A DNA stretch of 64,000 nucleotides from Mangrovibacter plantisponsor (GTDB lineage Bacteria > Pseudomonadota > Gammaproteobacteria > Enterobacterales > Enterobacteriaceae). This document shows, one piece after another, positions 47,956-58,430 of the stretch. Positions within the stretch are counted from its first letter, which is position 1. Each line of letters begins with the position of its first letter. Below the pieces are notes generated by a model. It worked only from the letters and a program-made list of their open reading frames with translations. It had not been told where the DNA came from and made no database searches. The stretch lies in NCBI RefSeq assembly GCF_003182475.1, contig NZ_QGTS01000012.1:1-64000 (forward strand), read 5' to 3'. The position numbers were made by a program, and so were the translations under genes.

Positions 47956-49176
47956 TCAGCCCAGCAATTGCTGAATACGGTGCAGGGATGTAACCAGCGT
48001 ATCCACTTCTTCACGTGTGTTATACAGCGCAAACGATGCCCGGCACATTGCCGGTACCTGGTAATGGGACATCAGCGGCATGGCACAGTGGTGGCCGGTA
48101 CGCACGGCAATACCGTAGCTATCCAGAAAACTGCCGACATCGTAAGCATGGTGCGCCCCCAGATTGAAGGCAATGACCCCTTCCCGGTCAGCCGGGCCAT
48201 AGATGTGCAGACCGGGCACTGTTTGCAGCATTTCCATGGCATAGCGGATAAGCTCAGCTTCCCAGTCATGGATAACCCCCATACCCAGGCGGGTGACATA
48301 TTCTATTGCCGCACCCAGACCAATAATTCCGGTAATATTGGGCGTTCCGGCTTCAAAGCGCCACGGCGGACAGGCATACTGGGTTCCCTCCGTAAGGCTT
48401 ACAGATTCAATCATTGCCCCACCACCAGACCAGGGTGGCATAGATTCCAGAATATCAGCCCGCCCATATAACACCCCGGTGCCCGATGGCCCGTACAGCT
48501 TATGGCCGGAAAACACGTAAAAATCACACCCCATTGACTGAACGTCTACCGGGCCATGAACCGCCCCTTGTGCACCATCAACCAGAACAACCACTCCCGC
48601 CTGTTTTGCTTTGGCTATCAGGGCTTCAAGTGGTGCAATAGTGCCCAGCACATTTGAAACCTGAGCAACAGCCAGCAGGCGCGTTCTGCTATCGATAAGC
48701 GTGTCCAGCGCGTCAATCTGAAGGGTTCCATCACTATTAAGGGGAATAACGCGCACAGAGGCGCCTGTGCGCTCACAGAGCATTTGCCAGGGCACAATAT
48801 TAGCGTGGTGCTCCATCTCACTAATAATAATATTGTCGCCAGCCCTCACATGCTGGTTGCCCCAACTGTTTGCCACGAGGTTAATCCCTTCGGTGGTTCC
48901 GCTGGTGAATACAATTTCACTGGGGGTTTGAGCGTGGATAAAATCAACAACCTGCTGGCGTACGGCTTCTACGCGCGACGTGGCCTCTGCACTCAGAGTA
49001 TGTATCCCCCGATGTACTGCCGCATAGTGGTGCCGCTCAAAGTCGGCCTGAGCTTCTATGACAAACTGCGGTTTCTGTGCACTTGCCGCACTGTCGAGAT
49101 ACACCAGTGGTTTGTCATTCACCCTCTGCGCCAGTACAGGAAAATCGAACCGGGCCTGCGCTATTTGTTCATTCAT
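47956..49176 (-). CDS. sufS: Cysteine desulfurase SufS
   Basis: PLP-dependent class-V aminotransferase-fold desulfurase that mobilises sulfur from cysteine. It has 406 residues, as in E. coli. The PLP lysine is in [13 protein letters not shown]; the persulfide cysteine is in [12 protein letters not shown] near residue 364. Its start overlaps the sufD stop by four bases (ATGA). Confidence 0.98.
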   Translation of the reverse strand: MNEQIAQARFDFPVLAQRVNDKPLVYLDSAASAQKPQFVIEAQADFERHHYAAVHRGIHTLSAEATSRVEAVRQQVVDFIHAQTPSEIVFTSGTTEGINLVANSWGNQHVRAGDNIIISEMEHHANIVPWQMLCERTGASVRVIPLNSDGTLQIDALDTLIDSRTRLLAVAQVSNVLGTIAPLEALIAKAKQAGVVVLVDGAQGAVHGPVDVQSMGCDFYVFSGHKLYGPSGTGVLYGRADILESMPPWSGGGAMIESVSLTEGTQYACPPWRFEAGTPNITGIIGLGAAIEYVTRLGMGVIHDWEAELIRYAMEMLQTVPGLHIYGPADREGVIAFNLGAHHAYDVGSFLDSYGIAVRTGHHCAMPLMSHYQVPAMCRASFALYNTREEVDTLVTSLHRIQQLLG

Positions 49177-50456
49177 AATTGCCCCTCTTCCGGCAGCCGC
49201 AACCCAATGCGCTCAAGCACTGTGCCATGCAGTGATTCATCGGTGATGGCGTCGGTCAGTTCAGCAGCAAACGCATAAATTATCATGCGCCGTGCTGCTG
49301 ACCGGCTTATTCCCCGGGCTTGCAGGTAAAACAATTGCTCGTCATCTATGCGCCCGACCGTGGCGCCATGGCTGCATTTCACATCATCGGCATAAATTTC
49401 TAATTGTGGTTTGGTATCCACTTCAGCCAGACGACCAAGTAATAAATTGTTGTTGGTCATTTGCCCGTCGGTTTTGATTGCATGGGGTGCGACCGTAATC
49501 AGACCGTTAAACACCGCCCGACCAGTATCCTGAACGATTGTTTTATGCAATTGCCGGCTGTTGCCATAGCCTTTGTTATGGGCAAGCCAGCTACGGGAAT
49601 CGCACACTTCACGCCCCACCGGTAATGCCAGGCTGTTTATCCGCACCGTGGCATTTTCTCCGTCAATGCGCCCACTGGTGTGATGGCGCACTAATTGCCC
49701 GCCTAACAGATAACTATTACTGAATACGCGGCAGTCCTGGTTCACCCACAGGTCATTGTGGGCAAAGTGGCAGGCCTGTGGGTTTTCAAACCCCAGTTTA
49801 ACGTGGTGCAGTTCACTGTTTTCACCGGCAACGATGCTCAGGCGTGCTCCCGTGAAATGTGCCTGGGTATGTTGACTGGCATAGTATTCAATTACCGTGG
49901 CCTTGCTGTTGCGCCCCAACGTAAGATGACAACGCGTATGGCTGGCTGGCAGAGCGCCATGGTCATTACCACTGCTCGTGCTGATATTCATCAACACCAG
50001 TGGTTTGTCAGTAACCCGTTCTGGTGGAACGTCTATGTACAAAACACCCGGGGCCATACTTTCCGTCAGGTGCAGGAAAATTTCTGGTTGTATCGCATCA
50101 GGCACGCCACCCGGATGGTTTTGCCACTGTACTCTGAAGCCACAGGCTGTTGGGTCATCACTTAATTCCGGCGAGTAACGGCCATTCACCAGTACCACAC
50201 ATATGGCATCCATGGGTAATGCCAGGCCGTCACGAACATCACGCCCGGGCAGAGCTGTTTCTGGTGGCACGAATACATAACGTGACAGCGCGTCCAGTGA
50301 GGTGTATTTCCAGTTTTCCTGCTTGCGGTCTGGCAACCCTTCTCGCAATAACTGTTGCATGTGCGCCTGTGCTTCGCCGTTTTTACTGTTATCACTGGCG
50401 GCGAATAAATGGTGCCACTGTTGCAGTGGATTATTTCCCTTCGCTAAGCCAGCCAT
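49173..50456 (-). CDS. sufD: Fe-S scaffold complex subunit SufD
   Basis: Component of the SufBC2D scaffold that assembles Fe-S clusters, 427 residues (E. coli 423). It has the parallel beta-helix core common to SufB/SufD and the C-terminal motif [22 protein letters not shown], which contains the conserved histidine. The start MAGLAKG corresponds to E. coli MAGL. It overlaps sufC by 26 bases, suggesting tight translational coupling. Confidence 0.97.
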   Translation of the reverse strand: MAGLAKGNNPLQQWHHLFAASDNSKNGEAQAHMQQLLREGLPDRKQENWKYTSLDALSRYVFVPPETALPGRDVRDGLALPMDAICVVLVNGRYSPELSDDPTACGFRVQWQNHPGGVPDAIQPEIFLHLTESMAPGVLYIDVPPERVTDKPLVLMNISTSSGNDHGALPASHTRCHLTLGRNSKATVIEYYASQHTQAHFTGARLSIVAGENSELHHVKLGFENPQACHFAHNDLWVNQDCRVFSNSYLLGGQLVRHHTSGRIDGENATVRINSLALPVGREVCDSRSWLAHNKGYGNSRQLHKTIVQDTGRAVFNGLITVAPHAIKTDGQMTNNNLLLGRLAEVDTKPQLEIYADDVKCSHGATVGRIDDEQLFYLQARGISRSAARRMIIYAFAAELTDAITDESLHGTVLERIGLRLPEEGQL

Positions 50457-51177
50457 AACCCTGCTCCTCCAGTTGTTTTACCAGACTAAAATCGCCAGAT
50501 TTAACAATGCGCCCCTGGTAGAGCACATGCACTTTATCTGGCTGGATGTAGTCCAGGATCCGTTGGTAATGGGTAACAATAATGAAGGCACGTTGCCCGT
50601 CACGCAGTGCATTAACACCTGCCGCGACAATTTTCAGCGCATCAATATCCAGCCCGGAGTCAGTCTCATCGAGGATACATAAACTCGGTGCAAGAACGGC
50701 CATTTGCAGAATATCGTTACGTTTTTTCTCCCCCCCGGAAAAACCGACATTTACCGGGCGAGTCAGCAAATCTTCCGGCATGCCCAGTTGCTGAATTTTT
50801 TCTTCCAGTAAATCCTGGAAATCAAAACGATCCAGCTTCTCCTGCCCCCGGTATTCTCTGACAGCATTCAGCGCAGTTTGCAGGAAGAACTGGTTACTCA
50901 CCCCCGGGATCTCAACCGGGTACTGGAAAGCCATAAAGACCCCTTCTCCGGCGCGATCCTCCGGTGACAGAGCTAATAAATCCTTTCCTTTAAACAGGAC
51001 GCTTCCTTCAGTAACTTCATAATCTTCTCGCCCGGCGAGAGTGGCTGACAAGGTACTCTTGCCCGAACCATTCGGGCCCATAATGGCATGGACTTCCCCA
51101 GGTCTGATGGACAAACTCAGCCCTTGCAGAATCGCTTTCCCTTCTGCGCTCACGTGGAGATCTTTAATTTGCAACAT
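50431..51177 (-). CDS. sufC: Fe-S assembly ATPase SufC
   Basis: ABC-type ATPase of the SufBC2D complex, 248 residues as in E. coli. Walker A GPNGSGKST near residue 34, Q-loop AFQYPVEIPG, signature SGGEKKRND and Walker B LCILDETDSGLD are intact. Lies between sufB and sufD. Confidence 0.98.
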   Translation of the reverse strand: MLQIKDLHVSAEGKAILQGLSLSIRPGEVHAIMGPNGSGKSTLSATLAGREDYEVTEGSVLFKGKDLLALSPEDRAGEGVFMAFQYPVEIPGVSNQFFLQTALNAVREYRGQEKLDRFDFQDLLEEKIQQLGMPEDLLTRPVNVGFSGGEKKRNDILQMAVLAPSLCILDETDSGLDIDALKIVAAGVNALRDGQRAFIIVTHYQRILDYIQPDKVHVLYQGRIVKSGDFSLVKQLEEQGYGWLSEGK

Positions 51178-51200
51178 ACTTTTTTCCTTACCCTTGAGTT

Positions 51201-52676
51201 TTAGCCAACGCTGTGTTCAAGGCTGATAGCCAGTAATTTTTGTGCTTCGACGGCAAACTCGAGAGGCAACTCGGAGAACACATCCTTACAAAAACCATTC
51301 ACAATCATTGAGATAGCATCATCTTCGCTAATCCCTCTTTGTAGACAGTAAAACAACTGATCTTCGCCAATGCGTGATGTCGTCGCTTCGTGCTCAAGTT
51401 GTGCACTGTTATTGCGGCACTCCACATAAGGGAAGGTATGTGCGCCACAATCAGGGCCAATCAGCATGGAGTCGCATTGGGTGTAATTACGGGCGTTAGT
51501 AGCTGTAGGCATGATTTTCACCAGGCCCCGATAACTGTTCTGGCTCTGCCCGGCGGAAATACCTTTTGAAATAATGGTCGAACGGGTATTTTTCCCGATG
51601 TGGATCATTTTGGTACCGGTATCCGCCTGTTGGTGCCCGCTGGTCAGGGCCACAGAGAAAAATTCACCAATGGCATTGTCGCCTTTAAGAATGCAACTGG
51701 GGTATTTCCAGGTGATGGCCGAGCCCGTCTCTGACTGGGTCCATGACATTTTGCTGTTTTGGCCTTCGCACAATGCACGCTTGGTAACAAAATTCAGGAT
51801 GCCACCGGTATTGTTGTCCCCGGGAAACCAGTTTTGTACCGTGGAATATTTCACTTCAGCGTCTTTGAGAATAATGACTTCCACCACGGCCGCATGTAGC
51901 TGGTAACTTTCGCGAACCGGCGCAGAGCAACCTTCGATATAGCTGACATAACTGCCTTCATCGGCAACCAGAATAGTTCGCTCAAATTGCCCGGTCTTTT
52001 CCGCATTAATGCGGAAATAGGTGGAGAGCTCCATTGGGCAACGCACACCTTTGGGTATGTATATAAATGTGCCATCGGAAGCGACTGCCGCATTGAGTGC
52101 CGCAAAGAAGTTATCATTGGCCGGAACCACCGTTCCCAGGTACTGTTTTACCAGCTCCGGGTAGTGCGCGATGGCATCGCCAAAAGAGCAGAAGATGATG
52201 CCCTGCTCTGCCAGCGTTTCACGGTAAGTGGTGGCTACAGACACCGAATCAAAAATGGCGTCAACCGCCACCGCCTGGCCTTCACGCACCGGAACACCCA
52301 ACTGGTTAAACGCAGCTTCAACTTCCTCAGTCAGAAAATTCTCACCACTGGCCTGCTGAACAGCCCCCGGCTGGGAGGCACAGTTATCATCGCAGTGCCC
52401 GCAAGAGGGGGCTGAGTAATAACTGAAATCCTGGTAATTCAGTTTGTCATAATGGGCTTTCAGCCAGTGCGGCTCTTCCATTTTCTGCCAGGCACGAAAG
52501 GCATTAAGGCGAAATTCCAGCATCCAGTCGGGTTCATTACGACGCGCTGAAATCGCCCTGACTACCTCTTCGCTCAGGCCTTTGCCCAGCTCATCGGTTG
52601 GCAACTGTGTAAAAAAACCTTCCTTGTAATTCAGTTTCCCTTGCCAGTAGCCTGTTGCTTGTGTGTCTCGTGCCAT
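51201..52676 (-). CDS. sufB: Fe-S scaffold complex subunit SufB
   Basis: Core scaffold subunit on which nascent Fe-S clusters form, 491 residues (E. coli 495; the N-terminus is four residues shorter). Contains [12 protein letters not shown] (Cys-rich), [10 protein letters not shown], the beta-helix core with conserved [29 protein letters not shown] and the C-terminal [20 protein letters not shown]. Starts two bases after the sufA stop. Confidence 0.98.
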   Translation of the reverse strand: MARDTQATGYWQGKLNYKEGFFTQLPTDELGKGLSEEVVRAISARRNEPDWMLEFRLNAFRAWQKMEEPHWLKAHYDKLNYQDFSYYSAPSCGHCDDNCASQPGAVQQASGENFLTEEVEAAFNQLGVPVREGQAVAVDAIFDSVSVATTYRETLAEQGIIFCSFGDAIAHYPELVKQYLGTVVPANDNFFAALNAAVASDGTFIYIPKGVRCPMELSTYFRINAEKTGQFERTILVADEGSYVSYIEGCSAPVRESYQLHAAVVEVIILKDAEVKYSTVQNWFPGDNNTGGILNFVTKRALCEGQNSKMSWTQSETGSAITWKYPSCILKGDNAIGEFFSVALTSGHQQADTGTKMIHIGKNTRSTIISKGISAGQSQNSYRGLVKIMPTATNARNYTQCDSMLIGPDCGAHTFPYVECRNNSAQLEHEATTSRIGEDQLFYCLQRGISEDDAISMIVNGFCKDVFSELPLEFAVEAQKLLAISLEHSVG

Positions 52677-52678
52677 AA

Positions 52679-53056
52679 TTACTCCGCTTCAACCCCAAAG
52701 CTTTCGCCACATCCACATTCATGCCGTGCTTTTGGGTTGTGAAATTTAAACACCTGATTCAGGCCTTCACGCACATAATCCACATGGGTACCATCGATAA
52801 CAGGCAGGGCTGCCAGTTCAACCCAGAGTCTGGCGCTGCCATGCTCACACAGCAGGCAGTCTGGTGGTGGAGCCATTACCTCGGACAGTACATAAGCAAA
52901 ACCCGCACAACCCGATACTTTGATACCAAGCCGCAACCCCTGAAGACCGGGGGTCACTTCAACTAAGTGCACTATCTGTTGCGCTGCAGCATCTGTCAGT
53001 GTTATGCCCTGCCAGTTCATCTCTGCAGGGTCGAATAAACCGGAGTCTGTTGCCAT
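52679..53056 (-). CDS. sufA: A-type Fe-S carrier SufA
   Basis: Carrier that moves clusters from SufBC2D to apo-proteins. It has 125 residues (E. coli 122). The three cluster cysteines are in SGCAGFAY and ECGCGESFG. The N-terminus ([17 protein letters not shown]) is slightly longer than in E. coli. First gene of the suf operon; a Fur box lies 39 bases upstream. Confidence 0.97.
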   Translation of the reverse strand: MATDSGLFDPAEMNWQGITLTDAAAQQIVHLVEVTPGLQGLRLGIKVSGCAGFAYVLSEVMAPPPDCLLCEHGSARLWVELAALPVIDGTHVDYVREGLNQVFKFHNPKARHECGCGESFGVEAE

Positions 53057-53094
53057 GTATCACCTCAACTTATCTTTAGCCTGTAAAGCCAATG

Positions 53095-53114
53095 TTAATG
53101 ATACGTATTATCAC
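53095..53114 (-). promoter_or_regulatory. Fur box in the suf promoter
   Basis: On the minus strand the site reads TGATAATACGTATCATTAA, a near-symmetric match to the Fur box GATAATGATAATCATTATC. It fits the known Fur repression of the suf operon. OxyR, IHF and IscR sites are expected but not marked. Confidence 0.75.
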
Positions 53115-53383
53115 TTCAACCCAGAAATACCAAGGGTATTGCCGGGTTATCATTTTTTGGTGCTTTTTAATAAGCATAGACGTTCAAAAAACGTACTACC
53201 TGATGTCAGTCACGTTTTTTAATTGATTGATACTCAAGTTTTTTTTGCTTACAGAAAGGCATCAATATGGGGGAAATAAAACATGCATAGGCAATACCTA
53301 TTTATCAAACAGGCAACATAACCCAACATTGATGGCCTGATTTATCTGGCACAAGGCATAACTGAAATGGTGTACTGGCAAGC

Positions 53384-53422
53384 AAAAACTGCACCCGGTG
53401 AACGTTTTCACACCAGGTGCAG
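53384..53422 (-). terminator. menI terminator
   Basis: CTGCACCCGGTG ... CACCAGGTGCAG with one wobble pair. Read on the minus strand it is followed by TTTTTG, an intrinsic terminator after menI. Confidence 0.85.
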
Positions 53423-53443
53423 TTAAGTAAACAGCGGGTATTA

Positions 53444-53854
53444 TCAGACGACTGCAGTTGTCAGGCGAGCAGTACAGCAGTGCTGGTTTTTATCGTTATA
53501 GATATCAATTTGCCAGACCTGGTGCCGCCCTCCCAGATGTACCGCCTGGCAGCGCCCTGTAACATCTCCATGAGTGACTGCTCGCAAATGGTTGGCGTTA
53601 ACTTCAAGCCCCACGACTTTGTGCTCCCCTTCCGTACACAAGTACCCGGCTACTGAACCAAGGGTTTCAGCAAGCACAACGGATGCCCCACCATGCAGTA
53701 ACCCAAAAGGTTGTTGGGTACGCGAATCAACGGGCATGGTTGCTTCGAGATAATCGTCCCCCAACTGCGTAAAACGAATCCCAAGGTGCCCGACCATATT
53801 ACCCTCGCCCATGGTATTGAGCGTTTGCAAAGTTGTTGCTCGCAGCCAAATCAT
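53444..53854 (-). CDS. menI: 1,4-dihydroxy-2-naphthoyl-CoA hydrolase
   Basis: Hot-dog-fold thioesterase of menaquinone biosynthesis, 136 residues as in E. coli YdiI/MenI. The catalytic Glu63 lies in FGLLHGGASVVLAETLGS, and VGLEVNANHLR follows. Its ATG overlaps the ydiJ stop by four bases, so the pair forms an operon. Confidence 0.96.
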   Translation of the reverse strand: MIWLRATTLQTLNTMGEGNMVGHLGIRFTQLGDDYLEATMPVDSRTQQPFGLLHGGASVVLAETLGSVAGYLCTEGEHKVVGLEVNANHLRAVTHGDVTGRCQAVHLGGRHQVWQIDIYNDKNQHCCTARLTTAVV

Positions 53855-56800
53855 GAAAGTATCTCCAATAGAGCCTGTAGGGGATGACGCATACCGCTTC
53901 CTTCAATACGTTTTACCTGGCTACGGCATGAGTAACCTGTCGCCAGGCAACGCTGGCGTGGCAGACGTTCAATTGCCTGTTGCCAGGAAAGCGCATAGAT
54001 ATCGAGGGATTTTTGGTGATTTTTCTGTTCATGGCCATAAGTACCGGCCATACCACAGCAACCAACACTGACACCTTCCAGCCGGGCACCAAAGTGCCTG
54101 AAGATTCCCGCCCACTGACTGGTGGATGCAGGCAGTGCCGTCACTTCAGTGCAATGGCCAAACAGGTACCAGGCTTCTCCAGCAGGCTCACGAGCGCTGA
54201 GTTTATCCAGTGACTGAGACAACCACTCGTGCACGAGCAGCACAGAAAAATCGCCACGGGCGTCGCCCAGTGTCTGGCGGTATTCATCGCGATACGACAA
54301 CACAATCGCCGGATCCACACCCACCATCGGCATACCGAGCGCTGCAATGCGGTTGAGGAAGTCTGATGTCTTCTGCGCTGTCCGGGCAAAACGCGCCAGG
54401 AACCCTTTAATGTGCTGCGCTTTACCATTCGGGGAAAAAGGCAGGACAACCGGTTTGTAACCCAGTTTATCCACCAGGCTGACAAAATCCGCCACGACAC
54501 GCGCATCATAATAGCTGGTGAATGGGTCCTGGACTACCAGCACCGTTTTTTCACGGGCCTCGGCTGGCAGCGCTTCAAGCTGTTCCAGTGTCATGTTGGC
54601 AGAACGATGCCCCACCAGTTGTTGTTGCAGTGTGGGAGTCGATAATAACGGCAGGTCAACCATGCCAATATGTTTTGCCGTCAGATCACGCACCCAGTTC
54701 TGGCGCAAGAAGAAGTTAAATGTCCTGGGGGCCCGAGCCATTAACGGCGCATAGCTTTCCACACTGGCAACCAGGTGATCCCGCACAGGACGCAGATAGC
54801 GGGTATGGTAAAGTTGCAGGAAGCGTGAACGAAATTCAGGGACATCAATTTTAATCGGGCATTGGGTGGAGCAGGCTTTACAGGCCAGGCACCCGGACAT
54901 GGCTTCTTTCACTTCGTGTGAAAAATCGTACTCACCCTTGTGCGCATGCCAGGTGTGACGAACACGCTCCACCAAATTACGTAAACTGCTGTGCCCACCC
55001 GGCAACGCTTTTTCCAGTTTGTTCGGGTCTACGCCTCTGTCGGCCAGTAAGCGCAACCATTCACGTACCAGTGTTGCCCGCCCTTTTGGCGAATGGATCC
55101 GGTGCTGGCTGACTTTCATTGACGGGCACATCGGGCTTTTCGCATCAAAATTGAAGCACAGTCCATTACCGTTACACTCCATCGCCCCACGCCATGACTG
55201 GCGCACTGCAACAGGGATCTGGCGGTCAAGAGTGCCACGCTTGGGTGCATCCACTTTCATCATGGGTGCATCCACACCCAACGGTGGGCAAATCTTCCCC
55301 GGGTTCAGGCGGTTGCCAGGGTCAAAAGCTGCTTTGATACGCCGCAGCTCATTGTAGAGAACATCACCAAAGAACGCCGGGCTGTACTCCGCACGAAAGC
55401 CTTTACCATGCTCCCCCCACAATAACCCGCCATATTTGGCAGTAAGCGCCACCACGTCATCAGAGATTTGCTTCATCAGCATTTCCTGTTGCGGGTCGCA
55501 CATATCCAGTGCCGGGCGAACATGCAGTACCCCGGCATCCACATGGCCAAACATGCCATAACTCAAATTATGGCTATCAAGCAAGGCGCGGAACTCCACA
55601 ATATAGTCAGCAAGGTGTTCTGGTGGCACGCAGGTATCTTCTGCAAATGGAATAGGTTTCGCTGCACCTTTGGCATTACCCAGCAAGCCAACCGCTTTTT
55701 TACGCATCGCGTAAATACGCTCAATACCGGGTAATTCACTGCATAATTGCCAGCCAATAACACCAGACTCCCCACGGGCAATCAGGCCATCCAGGCGTTC
55801 ACACAATTCGCTGACCTGGCTTTCTATCAGAGCTTCGTCATCGCCGGCAAATTCAACAATGTTCAGGCCAAGCAGTGTTTTATCCGGCACATCCGTAATA
55901 AGCTCACTCACTGAATGCCAGATAATATCTTCACGAGCGAGGTTGAGTACCCGCGAATCGACGGTTTCAACCGACAAAGCACTGGCTTCTACCATGACAG
56001 GCGCACTGCGCAGCGCTGAATCGAAACTGTCATATTTCACATTCACCAGGCGGCGCACTTTAGGAATGGGCGTGATATCCAGTTTGGCTTCAGTGATAAA
56101 CGCCAGCGTACCTTCTGAGCCGGTGAGGATGCGTGTCAGGTCGAACTGTTGCATGTCATCGCTGAATACATGGCGCAAGTCATACCCGGTGAGAAAACGG
56201 TTGAGCTTAGGAAATTTTTCGAGGATCAATTCACGCTGATTACGGCACTGATTCAGTACCGTACTGTAGATGCGCCCCGTTGCAGTTGTTTCTTCAGCCA
56301 GAGATTCGGCCAAAGCTACGGGCATTGGGCGGGTATCAAGAATATCGCCGCCCAGCAGAACAGCCCTGACACCTAACACATGATCAGAGGTTTTTCCGTA
56401 GACCAGTGAACCCTGGCCGGAAGCGTCTGTATTAATCATGCCTCCGAGCGTTGCCCGGTTACTGGTAGACAGCTCAGGCGCAAAAAAATAGCCGTAAGGT
56501 TTCAGAAACTGATTGAGTTGATCTTTAATTACCCCGGCTTCGACTCTGACCCAGCCTTCTTCCGGGTTAATTTCAATAATGCGGTTCATATACCGCGACA
56601 GGTCGACAATTATGCCGTGGTTCAGTGCCTGCCCATTGGTGCCGGTACCACCACCGCGCGGGGTGAACACCAGGCTCGCAAAACGTTCTTCACTGGCAAT
56701 GCGGGTAATCAACGCCACATCAGCAGTGGAACGTGGAAAAAGAATGGCATCCGGGAGTAGCTGATAAATGCTGTTATCTGTCGCCATTGTCAGGCGATCA

Positions 56801-56907
56801 GCATAACTTGTAGCGGTATCGCCGGTAAAACCCTGTTGCTCCAGTGCTTCTAAAAAATTCACCACCAGTTGCACTAAACCTGGCGCCTGAGAAATTTGTG
56901 GGATCAT
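53851..56907 (-). CDS. ydiJ: FAD/Fe-S oxidoreductase YdiJ (D-2-hydroxyglutarate dehydrogenase)
   Basis: A 1018-residue fusion, as in E. coli YdiJ. The N-terminal half is an FAD-linked oxidase (FTPRGGGTGTNGQAL near residue 85, ELSTSNRATLGGMINTDASGQG near 145). A ferredoxin-like segment follows, with CNGNGLCF and SGCLACKACSTQCPIKIDVPEFR. The C-terminal part carries two CCG-type domains (GHCTEVTALP, SVGCCGMAGTYGHE). E. coli YdiJ has been reported as a D-2-hydroxyglutarate dehydrogenase. The ATG at 56907 (MIPQISQAPG) is used; the one at 56913 adds two residues. Confidence 0.96.
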   Translation of the reverse strand: MIPQISQAPGLVQLVVNFLEALEQQGFTGDTATSYADRLTMATDNSIYQLLPDAILFPRSTADVALITRIASEERFASLVFTPRGGGTGTNGQALNHGIIVDLSRYMNRIIEINPEEGWVRVEAGVIKDQLNQFLKPYGYFFAPELSTSNRATLGGMINTDASGQGSLVYGKTSDHVLGVRAVLLGGDILDTRPMPVALAESLAEETTATGRIYSTVLNQCRNQRELILEKFPKLNRFLTGYDLRHVFSDDMQQFDLTRILTGSEGTLAFITEAKLDITPIPKVRRLVNVKYDSFDSALRSAPVMVEASALSVETVDSRVLNLAREDIIWHSVSELITDVPDKTLLGLNIVEFAGDDEALIESQVSELCERLDGLIARGESGVIGWQLCSELPGIERIYAMRKKAVGLLGNAKGAAKPIPFAEDTCVPPEHLADYIVEFRALLDSHNLSYGMFGHVDAGVLHVRPALDMCDPQQEMLMKQISDDVVALTAKYGGLLWGEHGKGFRAEYSPAFFGDVLYNELRRIKAAFDPGNRLNPGKICPPLGVDAPMMKVDAPKRGTLDRQIPVAVRQSWRGAMECNGNGLCFNFDAKSPMCPSMKVSQHRIHSPKGRATLVREWLRLLADRGVDPNKLEKALPGGHSSLRNLVERVRHTWHAHKGEYDFSHEVKEAMSGCLACKACSTQCPIKIDVPEFRSRFLQLYHTRYLRPVRDHLVASVESYAPLMARAPRTFNFFLRQNWVRDLTAKHIGMVDLPLLSTPTLQQQLVGHRSANMTLEQLEALPAEAREKTVLVVQDPFTSYYDARVVADFVSLVDKLGYKPVVLPFSPNGKAQHIKGFLARFARTAQKTSDFLNRIAALGMPMVGVDPAIVLSYRDEYRQTLGDARGDFSVLLVHEWLSQSLDKLSAREPAGEAWYLFGHCTEVTALPASTSQWAGIFRHFGARLEGVSVGCCGMAGTYGHEQKNHQKSLDIYALSWQQAIERLPRQRCLATGYSCRSQVKRIEGSGMRHPLQALLEILS

Positions 56908-56940
56908 TCGCACTTGACTCTGTCTGACGAAAAAAGAGAT

Positions 56941-56956
56941 GAGTTATCGTTTGCGT
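56941..56956. promoter_or_regulatory. Possible PurR box between ydiJ and ydiK
   Basis: GAGTTATCGTTTGCGT agrees with ACGCAAACGTTTGCGT at 11 of 16 positions, including the whole CGTTTGCGT half. ydiK has been listed in predicted PurR regulons. Confidence 0.35.
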
Positions 56957-57139
56957 TGCGCACTCATGGTTTTATCACATTTTTGTATGCCACGCTTGGG
57001 GGATTTTATTTCGCTTTTAAGTTGTAAAAAGATAGCGGAATACATCATCATTAGATCTGCAATACCTTATGGACACTTATGCTAATCACGATGCTTTTTA
57101 CCGGGCATCATGGCGTAATTACCGGCTGATGACACTATT

Positions 57140-58231
57140 ATGGAAACGATAAAGCCTCACCAGGACATTGCACGGGTCCTTATCTCTGTGCTGTTTATTT
57201 CGTTAATGATTATCGCGTGTATCTGGATAGTTCAACCGTTCATTCTGGGCTTTGCCTGGGCCGGAACTGTGGTTATTGCCACCTGGCCGGTGTTGATTCG
57301 GCTGCAAAAACTGCTGTGGGGAAAACGTATTTTGGCCGTTCTGGTCATGACACTGTTGCTGATACTGCTGTTTGTCATCCCCATTTCGTTGTTAGTCAAC
57401 AGTCTGGTGGATACCAGTGCACCACTGGTTAAATCAGCCAGTTCCGGCCAACTGTCTCCACCCGATTTTGCCTGGCTGCAAAGCATCCCGTTCTTTGGGG
57501 ATAAGCTTTATAGTTCCTGGCATGCCTTGCTTGATGGCGGCGGTACAACTCTGCTTGCCAAAGTAAAACCCTATATTGGTACGACAACGACCTGGTTTGT
57601 TGGGCAGGCGGCTCACCTTGGGCGTTTTCTGATGCACTGTGCTCTGATGGTGCTGTTCAGCGCATTACTCTACTGGCGTGGTGAAGATGTTGCTGGTGGT
57701 TTCCGGCGTTTCGCCCGGCGCCTTGCGTCTGAGCGTGGTGATGCGTCGGTGGTGCTGGCAGCTCAGGCCATACGTGCGGTGGCGTTAGGTGTTGTGGTAA
57801 CTGCTTTGGTCCAGGGGATTCTGGGCGGTATTGGTCTGGCTATTTGTGGTATCCCTTACGCAACATTATTAACCGTAGTAATGGTGCTGTGTTGCCTGGT
57901 GCAGATTGGCCCATTATTGGTGCTGATACCGGCAATCCTTTGGCTGTACTGGAGTGGTGATAATACCTGGGGCACTGTATTGCTGGTCTGGAGTGCAGTG
58001 GTTGGTACGTTGGATAACGTGATTCGCCCTATGCTTATTCGTATGGGAGCAGACCTGCCGATGATTGTTGTTCTGTCCGGTGTTATTGGTGGGTTAATTG
58101 CATTTGGCATGATTGGCGTATTTATTGGCCCGGTAGTACTGGCGGTGTCCTACCGGTTGTTTGCCGCCTGGGTTAACGAAAAAGTGCCTCCACTGGAAGA
58201 AACTTCCACCGATACCCCGCCCTCTTCTTAA
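57140..58231 (+). CDS. ydiK: AI-2E transporter-family membrane protein YdiK
   Basis: A 363-residue protein (E. coli 370) of the AI-2 exporter/PerM family (UPF0118). Hydrophobic pairs at residues 12-60, a large soluble loop (75-150) and a C-terminal transmembrane bundle are seen, with the family block IGPLLVLIPAILWLYWSGDNTWGT and GLIAFGMIGVFIGPVVLAVSY. Function not established. Divergent from ydiJ and upstream of rprA, as in E. coli. Confidence 0.94.
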   Translation: METIKPHQDIARVLISVLFISLMIIACIWIVQPFILGFAWAGTVVIATWPVLIRLQKLLWGKRILAVLVMTLLLILLFVIPISLLVNSLVDTSAPLVKSASSGQLSPPDFAWLQSIPFFGDKLYSSWHALLDGGGTTLLAKVKPYIGTTTTWFVGQAAHLGRFLMHCALMVLFSALLYWRGEDVAGGFRRFARRLASERGDASVVLAAQAIRAVALGVVVTALVQGILGGIGLAICGIPYATLLTVVMVLCCLVQIGPLLVLIPAILWLYWSGDNTWGTVLLVWSAVVGTLDNVIRPMLIRMGADLPMIVVLSGVIGGLIAFGMIGVFIGPVVLAVSYRLFAAWVNEKVPPLEETSTDTPPSS

Positions 58232-58245
58232 GAAGTAATATCCCT

Positions 58246-58281
58246 CTGAACAATCGGGTTATTTATTACCCGATTGTTCAG
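58246..58281 (+). terminator. Hairpin after ydiK
   Basis: CTGAACAATCGGGT-TATTTATT-ACCCGATTGTTCAG, a 14-base perfect stem 15 bases after the ydiK stop. It lacks a U-tract, so its role as terminator is likely but not certain. Confidence 0.6.
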
Positions 58282-58383
58282 CAAAACTTATTGATTCGCT
58301 GGTTTTTTACCCACTCCTTGCACTCATCCTTTTTTATCACGCTGAATAACATTTTTTACTATTTATAAACATTTAACTATTGA

Positions 58384-58430
58384 GACGAATCCGATCGACG
58401 GCTCAGGGGTGGGATGACTACTATTAGCTC
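58384..58430 (+). promoter_or_regulatory. rprA promoter with RcsB-type box
   Basis: GACGAATCCGATCGACG, preceded by TGA, resembles the RcsB binding site of E. coli rprA. A -10 region TACTATTAGCTC (58419-58430) identical in form to that of E. coli rprA follows, immediately before the RNA start. Confidence 0.65.

Larger units (their letters stand above)
53057..53443. other. sufA-menI intergenic region
   Basis: A 387-base gap holding the suf promoter region and the menI terminator. It also contains the inverted repeat AAAAAACGT (53186-53194) / ACGTTTTTT (53212-53220), which I cannot assign. E. coli has the small gene ydiH and the sRNA RydB in this interval; I recognise neither. Confidence 0.5.
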
